This document shows positions 51,190 to 62,880 of a stretch of 64,000 bases of DNA, piece by piece (within the stretch, counting starts at the first letter, position 1; each line of letters begins with the position of its first letter). The position numbers and the translations under genes are program-made. The notes beneath the pieces were generated by a model. The model was not told where the DNA came from, ran no database searches, and saw only the letters and a list, made by a program, of their open reading frames with translations. This stretch comes from Arthrobacter bambusae (GTDB lineage: Bacteria > Actinomycetota > Actinomycetes > Actinomycetales > Micrococcaceae). Where the stretch lies: positions 1 to 64,000 of the forward strand of contig NZ_JAHHZS010000021.1 of assembly GCF_022606295.1 (NCBI RefSeq). The letters are read 5' to 3'.

Positions 51190-52326
51190 CTACCGCCCGG
51201 AGTAAGGCGAGACGACGACGTCGACGCGCTGGAACTCCTTCAGGTCCGAATAGCCGGTGGTGGCCATGGAACGGCGAAGCGCTCCGATCAGGTTGGACGT
51301 TCCGTTGGTGTGGTGGCCCGGTCCGAAGAGTACTTCTTCGAGGGGCCCGACAGTGCCGACGTTGACCCTGTCGCCGCGGGGCAGCTCAAGGTGGTGGGCT
51401 TCCTGGCCCCAGTGCCAGCCCTTGCCCGGGGCTTCTTCGGCACGTGCCAGGGCGCTGCCGAGCATGACGGCGTCGGCGCCCATGGCGATGGCTTTGACGA
51501 TGTCACCCGAACTGCCCATGCCGCCGTCGGCGATCACGTGCACGTATCGTCCGCCGGATTCATCCATGTAGTCGCGGCGGGCTGCGGCGACGTCGGAAAT
51601 GGCGGATGCCATGGGCGAATGGATGCCGAGCGCACGGCGCGTTGTGGTCGTCGCGCCGCCGCCAAAGCCCACCAGGACGCCGGCCGCACCAGTACGCATG
51701 AGGTGCAGTGCCGGGGTGTACCCGGCGGCTCCGCCGACGATCACCGGCACGTCGAGTTCGTAGATGAACTGCTTGAGGTTCAGTGGCTCGTGGTTCTTGG
51801 AGACGTGTTCGGCCGAGACGGTGGTGCCCCGGATGACAAAAATGTCGACGCCGGCGGCAACCACGGTTTTATAGTGCTCCTGGGTGCGCTGCGGCGTCAG
51901 CGATCCGGCCACGGTCACGCCCGAAGCCCGGATTTCCGCGAGCCTGGTGGTGATCAGTTCGGGCTGGATGGGAGCCTTGTAGAGCTCCTGCATGCGCCGA
52001 GTGACCGCCGGGCTGGCCGTTTCATCCTCAAGGGCGGAGATCTCGTCCAGCACGGATTGGGGGTCCTCGTAGCGCGTCCACAAACCCTCGAGGTCCAGCA
52101 CGCCCAGGCCGCCCAGCCGGCCAAGTGCGATGGCCGTTTCAGGAGACATCGCAGAGTCCATGGGTGCGGCGATCACTGGCATCTCGAACTTGTAGGCATC
52201 AATCTGCCATGAGACGGAGACGTCCTTGGGGTCGCGCGTCCGGCGGTTGGGGACGATCGCGATGTCATCCAGGGAGTAGGCACGACGCCCACGCTTGCCA
52301 CGGCCAATCTCAATCTCATAAGTCAC
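51190..52326 (-). CDS. guaB3: GuaB3 family IMP dehydrogenase-related protein
   Basis: A 378-residue protein of the IMPDH/GMP reductase superfamily without CBS domains. EIGRGKRGRRAYSLDDIAIVP and MDSAMSPETAIALGRLGGLGVLDLEGLW are typical of GuaB3. The catalytic-loop position normally occupied by Cys is Thr227 (GGGATTTTR instead of GPGAACTTR or SICTTR), so standard IMP oxidation is not expected. Start GTG 52326. It is next to guaB and in the same direction. Confidence 0.9.
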   Translation of the reverse strand: MTYEIEIGRGKRGRRAYSLDDIAIVPNRRTRDPKDVSVSWQIDAYKFEMPVIAAPMDSAMSPETAIALGRLGGLGVLDLEGLWTRYEDPQSVLDEISALEDETASPAVTRRMQELYKAPIQPELITTRLAEIRASGVTVAGSLTPQRTQEHYKTVVAAGVDIFVIRGTTVSAEHVSKNHEPLNLKQFIYELDVPVIVGGAAGYTPALHLMRTGAAGVLVGFGGGATTTTRRALGIHSPMASAISDVAAARRDYMDESGGRYVHVIADGGMGSSGDIVKAIAMGADAVMLGSALARAEEAPGKGWHWGQEAHHLELPRGDRVNVGTVGPLEEVLFGPGHHTNGTSNLIGALRRSMATTGYSDLKEFQRVDVVVSPYSGR

Positions 52327-52408
52327 TGCTCTAGGTTATCCCAGTGCACCGCGATCTTCCGGCAGGGTGACGTACAGCATGACGGCGGGGGCTGCCGCGA
52401 AAACAGCC

Positions 52409-52444
52409 GAGCCCGCCACCTTCCTGGAGGGAGGTGGCGGGCTC
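52409..52444 (-). terminator. hairpin terminator of guaB
   Basis: Perfect 13-base arms GAGCCCGCCACCT and AGGTGGCGGGCTC with a ten-base loop, 30 bases past the guaB stop. Confidence 0.85.
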
Positions 52445-52473
52445 ACTTGAACTGCCTATGGGAAGAATGGCGC

Positions 52474-54051
<1,578 letters not shown>

Positions 54052-54077
54052 TCATTACGGGACTGGCCTGTGCAGAA

Positions 54078-54102
54078 AGGTTCTGAATAAATAGTAGAAC
54101 CT
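54078..54102. promoter_or_regulatory. inverted repeat upstream of guaB
   Basis: AGGTTCT and AGAACCT are perfect inverse arms with an AT-rich 11-base spacer, about 93 bases before the guaB start. It may overlap a promoter (TATTTATT on the minus strand) and serve as an operator. The rest of the 220-base gap to 54205 shows nothing I can name. Confidence 0.35.
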
Positions 54103-54205
54103 CGCCGCCGATCCCCATATTCCGCGAGGGCAATGTGAGCAACGGCACCCGGGGGGCTCCCGTTGTCGGGCCCGGCTGGGCGTCGGGGTCCCTGACTCCG
54201 GGCGC

Positions 54206-56266
54206 CTAGCTCCAGCCGGTGGCGGCCAGCCACCTTTCCTTGAGCATGGGCGCCATGCTCGCAACATAGGTCTTGGAGAGGTGGTTGTTGTCCAAGTAGA
54301 CAAACGTGTTGCCCACAACCCCGGGACATTCCGTGCCGTTGCAAATCAGATCGGTCATATCCAGGATGGACAAGCCCGGGTACTTCCCCTGAAGGGACGC
54401 GAGCGGGTTCTGGGCCGCCAGCAATTGCTCCTGGCTTGGATTGCAGTCGGGGCTGTGTTGACCTTTGACCGCGACGCAATCGGCCATGTTGAAATCGAAC
54501 CTCGGGTTGTCCCGTACGGCGATGACGTTGATGCCCTTACCCGTGAGCATCTTCACTGTGTCTTCAAGGCCCACTGTCAGCTTTTCATCGGGTGATGAGG
54601 GCGATGCCGCCGTCCCCACCAGGAATACGGCACTCGGTGGATGCTGGTCGATCTGCTGGACGACGGCGTCGTTGAAGGCCTTGCACGGTGCGTCCAATCC
54701 GGAGGTATCCACGGTGAACGGACATGCGCCGAGCAGCAGCTGGTAGGTGCGCCATTGCTCCTGTTCGGCCACCGGAGCCACCGCGGCCAGCCATTGCTCC
54801 GCGTGGGAGTCGCCGAGCACCAGAATGGTCCGGCTGGATTCGGCCGGCTGATTGTTTTGAAGGCAAACCCCTTGGAGGAGTTTGGACGAAGGCACCAGAT
54901 CTCCCGAGCATTTGCTGGGTAGATTTGCCCAGTCCTGGGCCAGCTTTTCAGCGGTGGGAAGCAGGACAGCGCTGGGACTCACTTCGTTGACGTAGCCGGG
55001 CACCAAGGCAGCGGCTCCAGGGTTGTCCTTTTGGGCTTGGTCCATGGCGATTTTGGCGGTCACGTTCTGCTGCACCGTGAAACCGATCAACGGCACTATC
55101 GCGATAGTGAGGCAGGCGACGATCGCGACGGCGGCACGTCGCCGGTTCACTTCGGGCCACTTCCATTCCCTGAACGGCTTCTCGACGAACTTGGTCGTCA
55201 GGAAGGCCAGAACCAACGCGGTGGCAATGATGACGGTCCCGGAGAGCCAGCCGGCGTGGTCCTTCCCTGTCCAGATGAGGGAGATGACCAGCAACGGCCA
55301 ATGCCACAAGTACAGTGCATAGGAGTTGTCGCCCAGGCGAACGAGGGGCCGGGAGCTGAGGATCCGGTCCACTCCGAATCGGCTGCCGGTCTGGCCCGCG
55401 GCAATGATGCAGGCGGCCGCCAGGGTCGGCCAGAGCGCCACGAAGCCAGGGAACGCCGTCTGGACCTGGAGCACGATCCCGCAGCTCAGCATGGCGATAA
55501 CGCCGACCCACCCCATCACCACGCGGACGTTCTTCGAGATCTTCACCATCGGCAGGACCAGGGCAGCCAGTGTTCCGAGGGCGAACTCCCACAGCCTGGC
55601 GAAAGTATCAAAGTAGGCGGTGGTCTGGTTCGACGCCGTGGCAATGATCGAGTAGGTGAGCGACACCAGGAAGATCAGCCCGAACACATACGTCAGGGCG
55701 ACCCTGTAGCGGAGGGCGTACTTTCTGCAGACCAATGCGGCGATCGCGAAAATGACCGGCCAAAGGATGAAGACCTGGCCCTGGATCGAAAGGGACCAGA
55801 AATGCTGGAGGGGACTCGCTTGGCTGCGGTCGGCAGCATAGTAGTTGACCGCTTCCCGCTGGAGGAGCCAGTTCTGGACGTAGAAAAGGGAGGCCCAGAC
55901 CTGGTCGACCAAGGCTGCCCACCGGGTTTTGGGGAGGACCACGAAGATGGCGGCCAAAGTACCCAGGAGAACCACGACGGTTGCCGGAAGCAGCCGCCGG
56001 AACAAGTGAAGCCAATGCCTCAGCAGGTCCATGGGCCGGTGCTGCGCATAGCGGTTTGTGAACTGCAATGTCATCAAGAAGGCGGACACCAGAAGGAAGA
56101 CGTCTACGCCACCGGAAACCCTGCCGAACCACACGTGGTACGTAACCACCATGAGCACCGCGAGGGAGCGCAGGCCTTGAATTTCAGGGCGAAAGTTCGG
56201 CTTTCTTCCGGTGCCACTGGAACGACGTTGCTCCTTGGTAGTAGCCGTCGTTTGCGCAGTTGACAC
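54206..56266 (-). CDS. AT3-SGNH acyltransferase (OatA type)
   Basis: A 686-residue membrane protein. GTG 56266 follows GAGGGG and starts before RPEIQGLRSLAVLMVVTYH, the opening of the acyltransferase-3 domain (ten or so helices to about 390). After helix 11 comes an extracytoplasmic SGNH domain with ILVLGDSHAEQWLAAV (catalytic Ser, block I) and YLDNNHLSKTYV (Asp-x-x-His-like block V). Proteins of this kind O-acetylate peptidoglycan or surface polysaccharides. The longer frame upstream lacks a binding site. No cell-wall gene is adjacent. Confidence 0.88.
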   Translation of the reverse strand: MSTAQTTATTKEQRRSSGTGRKPNFRPEIQGLRSLAVLMVVTYHVWFGRVSGGVDVFLLVSAFLMTLQFTNRYAQHRPMDLLRHWLHLFRRLLPATVVVLLGTLAAIFVVLPKTRWAALVDQVWASLFYVQNWLLQREAVNYYAADRSQASPLQHFWSLSIQGQVFILWPVIFAIAALVCRKYALRYRVALTYVFGLIFLVSLTYSIIATASNQTTAYFDTFARLWEFALGTLAALVLPMVKISKNVRVVMGWVGVIAMLSCGIVLQVQTAFPGFVALWPTLAAACIIAAGQTGSRFGVDRILSSRPLVRLGDNSYALYLWHWPLLVISLIWTGKDHAGWLSGTVIIATALVLAFLTTKFVEKPFREWKWPEVNRRRAAVAIVACLTIAIVPLIGFTVQQNVTAKIAMDQAQKDNPGAAALVPGYVNEVSPSAVLLPTAEKLAQDWANLPSKCSGDLVPSSKLLQGVCLQNNQPAESSRTILVLGDSHAEQWLAAVAPVAEQEQWRTYQLLLGACPFTVDTSGLDAPCKAFNDAVVQQIDQHPPSAVFLVGTAASPSSPDEKLTVGLEDTVKMLTGKGINVIAVRDNPRFDFNMADCVAVKGQHSPDCNPSQEQLLAAQNPLASLQGKYPGLSILDMTDLICNGTECPGVVGNTFVYLDNNHLSKTYVASMAPMLKERWLAATGWS

Positions 56267-56457
56267 AACAATGCCCCTCAATGACCTAGATCGAACCATA
56301 AATCTTACTGATTCGTAATAACAAGTGCCAATCGAAAATCCATTCGAGAAGCATCCATCACTCAATTAGGTCATGCTTGGCTGGACGTTGACATGGCGAA
56401 TACCGAGTGCCAACTGTGGGCTCGTCCATGCCGCGACGAAGGTAGCCGGGAGCCAAA

Positions 56458-56497
56458 CGCAGGAGGCCCGGCCCCCAACGGGACCGGGCCTCCTGCG
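56458..56497 (-). terminator. hairpin terminator of groEL
   Basis: Arms CGCAGGAGGCCCGGCCCC and GGGACCGGGCCTCCTGCG pair with one mismatch around a four-base loop, 15 bases past the groEL stop. Confidence 0.88.
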
Positions 56498-56511
56498 TCG
56501 GACAACCAGGA

Positions 56512-58134
<1,623 letters not shown>

Positions 58135-58207
58135 TCAAGACGGAAAACCCGCACCGCTGATTCGACCGGAAAAGTCCGACGTGATCTGCGATGCGGGATC
58201 CAGGGAA

Positions 58208-58504
58208 TTACTTAACGACGATCGCCAGAACGTCGCGGGCGGACAGAACGAGGTATTCGTTGCCGCCGGTCTTGACTTCAGTTCCGCCGTACTTGGAGTA
58301 GATGACGACGTCGCCAACGGTTACGTCGACCGGAACCCGGTTGCCGTTGTCATCGAAGCGGCCGGGGCCAACTGCAACAACTTCGCCTTCCTGCGGCTTT
58401 TCCTGTGCAGTGTCCGGGATGACCAGGCCGGAAGCCGTGGTCTGCTCTGCTTCGAGCGGGCGGACAACAATGCGATCCTCGAGAGGCTTAATGGAGACCG
58501 ACAC
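58208..58504 (-). CDS. groS: co-chaperonin GroES
   Basis: A 98-residue GroES that caps Gro[22 protein letters not shown] opens the protein, the mobile loop is [16 protein letters not shown], and [12 protein letters not shown] is the roof region. Start GTG 58504 behind AAGGAGAG. It is the first gene of groES-groEL, with two CIRCE-like operators 100-170 bases upstream. Confidence 0.97.
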   Translation of the reverse strand: MSVSIKPLEDRIVVRPLEAEQTTASGLVIPDTAQEKPQEGEVVAVGPGRFDDNGNRVPVDVTVGDVVIYSKYGGTEVKTGGNEYLVLSARDVLAIVVK

Positions 58505-58603
58505 TCGGATCTCTCCTTTACGTGAGGTAGTACATGGACTATCAAACCAGGGGTGCCGTGGCGGGCTTACCGTCGTCGCGGTGCCGGTAAGTGCCTGGCG
58601 GCA

Positions 58604-58676
58604 TTAGCACCCGCCTAGGGAGAGTGCTAATCAAGACTCTATGTAAGCATTAGCACTCGGTCAAGGCGAGTGCCAG
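58604..58676. promoter_or_regulatory. two CIRCE operators for HrcA
   Basis: The first site is TTAGCACCC-N9-GAGTGCTAA (58604-58630), one mismatch from the CIRCE consensus TTAGCACTC-N9-GAGTGCTAA. The second is TTAGCACTC-N9-GAGTGCCAG (58650-58676), with two mismatches in the right arm. They stand 46 bases apart centre to centre ahead of groES. HrcA-mediated heat-shock repression is expected. Confidence 0.9.
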
Positions 58677-58723
58677 AATTCCGTCACGGGTGAACACCCG
58701 GAGCGCCGCTTCCGGTCGGAAGC

Positions 58724-59134
58724 TCATTGCCCGGCGAGGTCGTCGAAGTCGACATCCTCGCCGTCGTCGTACTCTTCCGCCGGCGCGGTTCCGCGGTTCA
58801 GGTACAGCACCACGCCGCTCGCGAGCGCGACGACGCCGAACACCACCAGCCCGACGATCGCACCGATGCGCGCACCGGAATAGGTGTCCCGGATCTCCCG
58901 GGCCTCGTCAGTGGCGTCCTGGACGCTCTTTCCGGTCATGGAGTAGGTAGCTGCATTGAAGGAATCGAGGAAGAAAATAATGATCAAGAGAGCGATGCAG
59001 ACAACGGCAATCAAAGCACCGACGATAAGCGCCGGGCGGGCATACTTGGAAAGATTTCCGGCGAAGGGACGTCTATCGGGGACAGAGGGAGAACCATTGG
59101 CGTCGTCAGGCTGGCGTACTGGGTTGTCTTCCAT
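58724..59134 (-). CDS. small membrane protein with two helices
   Basis: A 136-residue protein: hydrophilic N-terminus, helix ALIVGALIAVVCIALLIIIFF (about 34-55), an extracytoplasmic loop (SFNAATYSMTGKSVQDATDEA), second helix (AIVGLVVFGVVALASGVVLYL) and an acidic tail (EEYDDGEDVDFDDL). No enzyme motif. It separates the groES promoter from the methyltransferase gene. Unknown function. Confidence 0.7.
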   Translation of the reverse strand: MEDNPVRQPDDANGSPSVPDRRPFAGNLSKYARPALIVGALIAVVCIALLIIIFFLDSFNAATYSMTGKSVQDATDEAREIRDTYSGARIGAIVGLVVFGVVALASGVVLYLNRGTAPAEEYDDGEDVDFDDLAGQ

Positions 59135-59211
59135 GGCATCAACCCTATCCGCCCGAGTGCTCCCGGATCCCCCTCCACCCCGTATGACAGGCGAGCACTA
59201 GGCTAGTTCCC

Positions 59212-60450
59212 ATGGCTGACACACCCCAGGACCACATTGCCCCCTTGCTGACAACCGAGGGTTGGGAACTCCTGGCATCCTTGGGACCGTACCGCGACGG
59301 CGAAGCGTTGGCCCTCAATGCCCGCCTGCGCAAGGACGGCCACTCCCCCGGGCTGGTGGCCGCCGTCCTCACCCAATCCAGGCTCCGCACCCGGGCCGAG
59401 GCCAAGTTCGGCGAATTCGCCCGGCAGATGCTCTTCACCCAAGCCGGCCTGGAGCAGGCCACCCGGCTCAGTGTGGCAGCCAGGCACGCCGAGCGTTTCG
59501 CCAAGGCGGGCACGCAGCACGTCGCGGACTTGGGCTGCGGGCTCGGAGCCGACTCCATGGCCATGGCCTCGATGGACATCAAGGTCACCGCCGTGGAACT
59601 GGATGAGACCACCGCGGCGTGCGCCACCATCAACCTCATGCCCTTCCCGCATGCGTCAGTGGTGCACACTGACGCTACGTCCGTGCCCCTCGACGGGGTC
59701 GACGGCGTGTGGCTCGATCCGGCGCGCCGCACGACGTCGTCGTCGGGGACGAAGCGTATCTGGGATCCGGAGGCGTTCTCGCCGCCGTTGTCCTTCGTTG
59801 AATCGCTGGCCGCTACCGGAAAGTCGGTCGGCGTCAAGATGGGTCCGGGGATGCCGCACGAATCGGTTCCGGGCGGCTGTGAGGCGCAGTGGGTCTCGGT
59901 GGGAGGGGACGTCACCGAAGTAACGCTGTGGTTCAACGACGTCGCCCGTCCCGGCATCCGTCGTGCGGCACTGGTGCTCGGGCCGCAAGGCGCAGCCGAG
60001 ATCACCAGCGGCGAAGATTTCGACGGCGGCCCGGTGCCCGACGTCGGACCGGTGGAGGGGTACCTCTATGAACCGGACGGCGCGGTGATCCGCGCCGGAC
60101 TGGTGGCCGACGTCGCACTCCGGCTGGGCGGGCACCTGGTGGACCGGCACATCGCCTACATTTGCGCTCCGGAGCTGGTGGAGACCCCATTCGCGCGCGC
60201 CTACAAAGTCCTGGAGGTCATGCCGTTGAACGTCAAGGCCCTCAAGGCCTGGGTGAAGGCCAACGGCATCGGTGTACTGGACATCAAGAAGCGCGGCACA
60301 TCCGTCACCCCCGAGGAACTGCGGAAACAATTGCTGCCGGCCGGAAAGGGCTCGGCGAAAGGCCGCGGCAACAAGACAGCCACTCTGGTCCTCACGAGGA
60401 TCGGCGAGGAAAAGGTGGCTGTTGTGGTGGAGCCGGCAGCGGCCGACTAG
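59212..60450 (+). CDS. class I SAM methyltransferase with THUMP-like domain
   Basis: A 412-residue protein. The methyltransferase core shows ADLGCGLGADSMAMA (SAM loop) and VWLDPARR, a motif resembling the (D/N)PP(Y/F) active-site motif of RNA/DNA methyltransferases. The C-terminal THUMP-like domain contains KVLEVMPLNVKALKAWVKANGIGVLDIKKRGTSVTPEELRKQL, which I give by residue blocks only: VLEVMPLN, IGVLDIKKRG. The actinobacterial family probably modifies RNA. The start at 59212 follows no strong site, but a promoter region precedes it. Confidence 0.87.
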   Translation: MADTPQDHIAPLLTTEGWELLASLGPYRDGEALALNARLRKDGHSPGLVAAVLTQSRLRTRAEAKFGEFARQMLFTQAGLEQATRLSVAARHAERFAKAGTQHVADLGCGLGADSMAMASMDIKVTAVELDETTAACATINLMPFPHASVVHTDATSVPLDGVDGVWLDPARRTTSSSGTKRIWDPEAFSPPLSFVESLAATGKSVGVKMGPGMPHESVPGGCEAQWVSVGGDVTEVTLWFNDVARPGIRRAALVLGPQGAAEITSGEDFDGGPVPDVGPVEGYLYEPDGAVIRAGLVADVALRLGGHLVDRHIAYICAPELVETPFARAYKVLEVMPLNVKALKAWVKANGIGVLDIKKRGTSVTPEELRKQLLPAGKGSAKGRGNKTATLVLTRIGEEKVAVVVEPAAAD

Positions 60451-60477
60451 GTTACGCCAGGCCGGCCCCGCGGCGCC

Positions 60478-61296
60478 CTACTGGGCCCGCGTGAACTCTT
60501 CGGCAGCGGCCACTTGCTCCGGAGTTGGCGTGATGCCGGTGTAGAGCACGAACTGTTCGAGCGCCTGGATCGTGGCCACCTCGGCACCGCTGATGACGGT
60601 CTTTCCTGCCGCACGGCCAGCCTTGATGAGCGGCGTCTCTGCAGGGAGGGCGACGACGTCGAACACCACCTGCGCGGCCGCGACCGCCGCTTCGGGGAAG
60701 GACAGCGAGCCGGACTCGGGTCCGTCGGCCATGCCGACCGGCGTGACGTTGACGATCACGTCCGCGGTCGACTCTCCAACTTCGGCCTGCCAGTCGAAGC
60801 CGTAGAGCGCCGCGAGGGATTGTCCGGACTTCTCGTTCCGCGCAACCACCGTGACGCGAGAGAATCCGGCGTCGCGGAAGGCTGCCGCGGTGGCCTTGGC
60901 CATGCCGCCGGAACCGCGGAGCAGCACAGACGACGCCGGGTCGATCGCGTTGCGCTCGATCAGCTGGGCGATCGCGGTGTAGTCGGTGTTGTAGGCCGTG
61001 AGTACCCCGTCGTCGTTCACGATCGTGTTGACCGAGTCGATAGCGGCGGCCGATGCGTCCATGCGGTCGACGAGGGCGATGACGTCCTCCTTGTACGGCA
61101 TTGAGACGGCGCAGCCGCGGATGCCCAGGCCGCGCACGCCGGCGATCGCGTTCGGGAGGTCAGCGGGAGCGAAGGCTTTGTAGATCCAGTTCAGGCCGAG
61201 CGCCTCGTAGAGGAAGTTGTGGAAACGCGTTCCGTTGTTGCTCGGCCGGGCAGAGAGTGAAATGCAAAGCGTCATGTCTTTGTTGAGGATCGGCAT
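60478..61296 (-). CDS. shikimate 5-dehydrogenase-like protein
   Basis: A 272-residue oxidoreductase of the AroE superfamily. ISLSARPSNNGTRFHNFLY at the start is the substrate-binding region in a form seen in AroE-like (SdhL) proteins; GCAVSMPYKEDV holds the catalytic Lys, VNTIVNDDGVLTAYNTDY the Asp, and LLRGSGGMAKATAAA the NADP loop (GSGGMA, not GAGGA). NVTPVGM is also present. Likely an AroE paralogue rather than the main shikimate enzyme. The start is preceded by AAGGAAG. Confidence 0.87.
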   Translation of the reverse strand: MPILNKDMTLCISLSARPSNNGTRFHNFLYEALGLNWIYKAFAPADLPNAIAGVRGLGIRGCAVSMPYKEDVIALVDRMDASAAAIDSVNTIVNDDGVLTAYNTDYTAIAQLIERNAIDPASSVLLRGSGGMAKATAAAFRDAGFSRVTVVARNEKSGQSLAALYGFDWQAEVGESTADVIVNVTPVGMADGPESGSLSFPEAAVAAAQVVFDVVALPAETPLIKAGRAAGKTVISGAEVATIQALEQFVLYTGITPTPEQVAAAEEFTRAQ

Positions 61297-61346
61297 AACG
61301 GGGCTTCCTTCGCGTAGCGGGTTCTCTGCCCAGCCTAGACGGGGAG

Positions 61347-61469
61347 CTAGCCTTGGCGCGCCTTGAAGCGCGGGTTCAGCTTGTTGATGACAAAGGTGCG
61401 GCCTCGCCGACGCACCACTTGCGCGCCGGGAACCTTCTTGAGGGCACGCAGCGAATTCCTGACTTTCAT
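61347..61469 (-). CDS. rpmJ: ribosomal protein L36, zinc-free (type B) form
   Basis: A 40-residue protein, too short for most gene finders: [20 protein letters not shown] to the end RFKARQG. The canonical zinc-binding L36 has Cys residues (CxxC...CxxxxH); they are absent here, so this is the non-zinc paralogue that replaces the zinc form when zinc is scarce. The ATG at 61469 has a GAAGGAGAA site. It follows a CobW-like gene with a Zur-type box, supporting zinc control. Confidence 0.9.
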   Translation of the reverse strand: MKVRNSLRALKKVPGAQVVRRRGRTFVINKLNPRFKARQG

Positions 61470-61551
61470 GGGGTTCTCCTTCTCGGGTTGTGACTTGGTT
61501 GATGGCGGCTTTGTTCCGCCGCGGCTGCAGCCCGGCTACCCTATGGTCCGG

Positions 61552-62712
61552 CTACAGGGTGGATTCGAGTTCGAAAGGGTCCTCGAGTCCGGCGAAGCCG
61601 AGCCGCATCTCCGCTTCGCTCAGCGCACATCCGTCCAGAAGTGCGCGGATTTCGGCTGCGTCGAGGTCTTCCTCCCGTCCGGTCACGGCGAGCACCGTGC
61701 CCCGGTCGCCGAAGCGGGGATGCCAGTCGAGGACAGCGTCGACGTCGGGGTGCGCCTTTCCGTGCTGCGGGCCTTCGCCGCCGGGGACGGGCCCGGCACC
61801 AGCGTCCGCGAGCCACTCGCCTGTGCTCTCGAGCCAAACGCGCGGCCCGATTCCCTGCACCGCGATCCGGACTCTGGCAGCCGAGGCAATCCACAAGCGG
61901 CCCCTCATCCAGTGGGATCCCTCGGCCAACCTGGGCAGCGCCTGCTGGAATCGAGCCGGATGAAGGGGGCGTTCCACTTTGTGGAGCACGGTCCGGAAAC
62001 GCCCCGACCCTTGCTCGAGCGGAACCCGCACGGAACCGCGACGCACCCTTGCGAGGGCCTCGGCGCCGTCGTAGCAGCCGGGCCGGAAGTCGTCGTCGCT
62101 GGCGGAAACGGCGGCGTGCGGCGCAAGCTGCCCAAGGAGTTCCAGCCCTTGTGCCCAGGCCTCGCTGGAGTCCGGGCGCAAGCCGGTGAGCTCTGCCTCA
62201 AGGCCGGCGTGCACCATGACGGTGTCCGCATGGCCCAGTTCCCCGATGAGGAATTCGCCGCTGGTGCGGTCGTCCTCGGGCATGGCCGTGAAGCCGGATT
62301 CGTACAGCGTGTGCTTGTCCCAGATGTGGTCTTCCAGCCCCGAGGGATCGATCGCCAACACGGCGTTGTCAATGACGGCGGCCCGTCTCAGGCCTCGCTT
62401 GAGTTCCGCCACCGCCATCTCCACGGAGACACCTGGCGGCAAGCCGAGGACGACGTGGTCATGACCGGAAGACTCGAGACGTTCCGCCGTCGGGACAACA
62501 TCGAGACGGACCGTGCAGCTAAGGCAACCATGTTCCAAGGCGGTTTGGGCTTGCTCCACCAGTTGGCCGTCGCGGAAGATCCTTCGCAAGACAATGGAGC
62601 CGTCCAGGAGATCGTGCAGGACTACCACCGAATCTCGATGGGTCCGTCCAAGCCTGGCGACGGCTGCTTCGCGGCATTGGCTGTCCAGGGAACTGACAAC
62701 AGAAAGATGCAT
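61552..62712 (-). CDS. CobW/COG0523-like protein without a P-loop
   Basis: From ATG 62712 the protein has 386 residues (GTG 62718 is possible). The COG0523 metal motif GCLSC is present (EHGCLSCTVRLDV), as is the C-terminal CobW domain (VERPLHPARFQQAL). The N-terminus, however, begins HLSVVSSLDSQCREAAV and has no GxxGxGKT P-loop, so GTP hydrolysis is unlikely in the standard way. Members linked to zinc insert or traffic the metal under starvation. A Zur-type box stands 16 bases upstream, and an L36 paralogue follows, as in zinc-starvation operons. Confidence 0.82.
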   Translation of the reverse strand: MHLSVVSSLDSQCREAAVARLGRTHRDSVVVLHDLLDGSIVLRRIFRDGQLVEQAQTALEHGCLSCTVRLDVVPTAERLESSGHDHVVLGLPPGVSVEMAVAELKRGLRRAAVIDNAVLAIDPSGLEDHIWDKHTLYESGFTAMPEDDRTSGEFLIGELGHADTVMVHAGLEAELTGLRPDSSEAWAQGLELLGQLAPHAAVSASDDDFRPGCYDGAEALARVRRGSVRVPLEQGSGRFRTVLHKVERPLHPARFQQALPRLAEGSHWMRGRLWIASAARVRIAVQGIGPRVWLESTGEWLADAGAGPVPGGEGPQHGKAHPDVDAVLDWHPRFGDRGTVLAVTGREEDLDAAEIRALLDGCALSEAEMRLGFAGLEDPFELESTL

Positions 62713-62727
62713 GTTCACTAGCTTATA

Positions 62728-62748
62728 TGCAAATCATTCTCATTAGCA
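62728..62748. promoter_or_regulatory. Zur-type zinc-response operator
   Basis: TGCAAATCATTCTCATTAGCA is an imperfect palindrome (TGC-n-AAT-n-A with the inverse TnATTnGCA) that fits the AAT-x-ATT-xT-CATT core of Zur boxes. It lies just ahead of the CobW-like gene. Zur would repress when zinc is sufficient. Confidence 0.7.
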
Positions 62749-62880
62749 AAAAATGCTTTACCTTCCATGAAATCCGTCCATGCGGTACCGTACCGCCCCT
62801 GCATTAGACTTGAGCCAACCGCTGACGGCCCCACGGCGGGCATTGCTCAGGGCGTTTTGGCAAATACCGAGGGGACCCAC

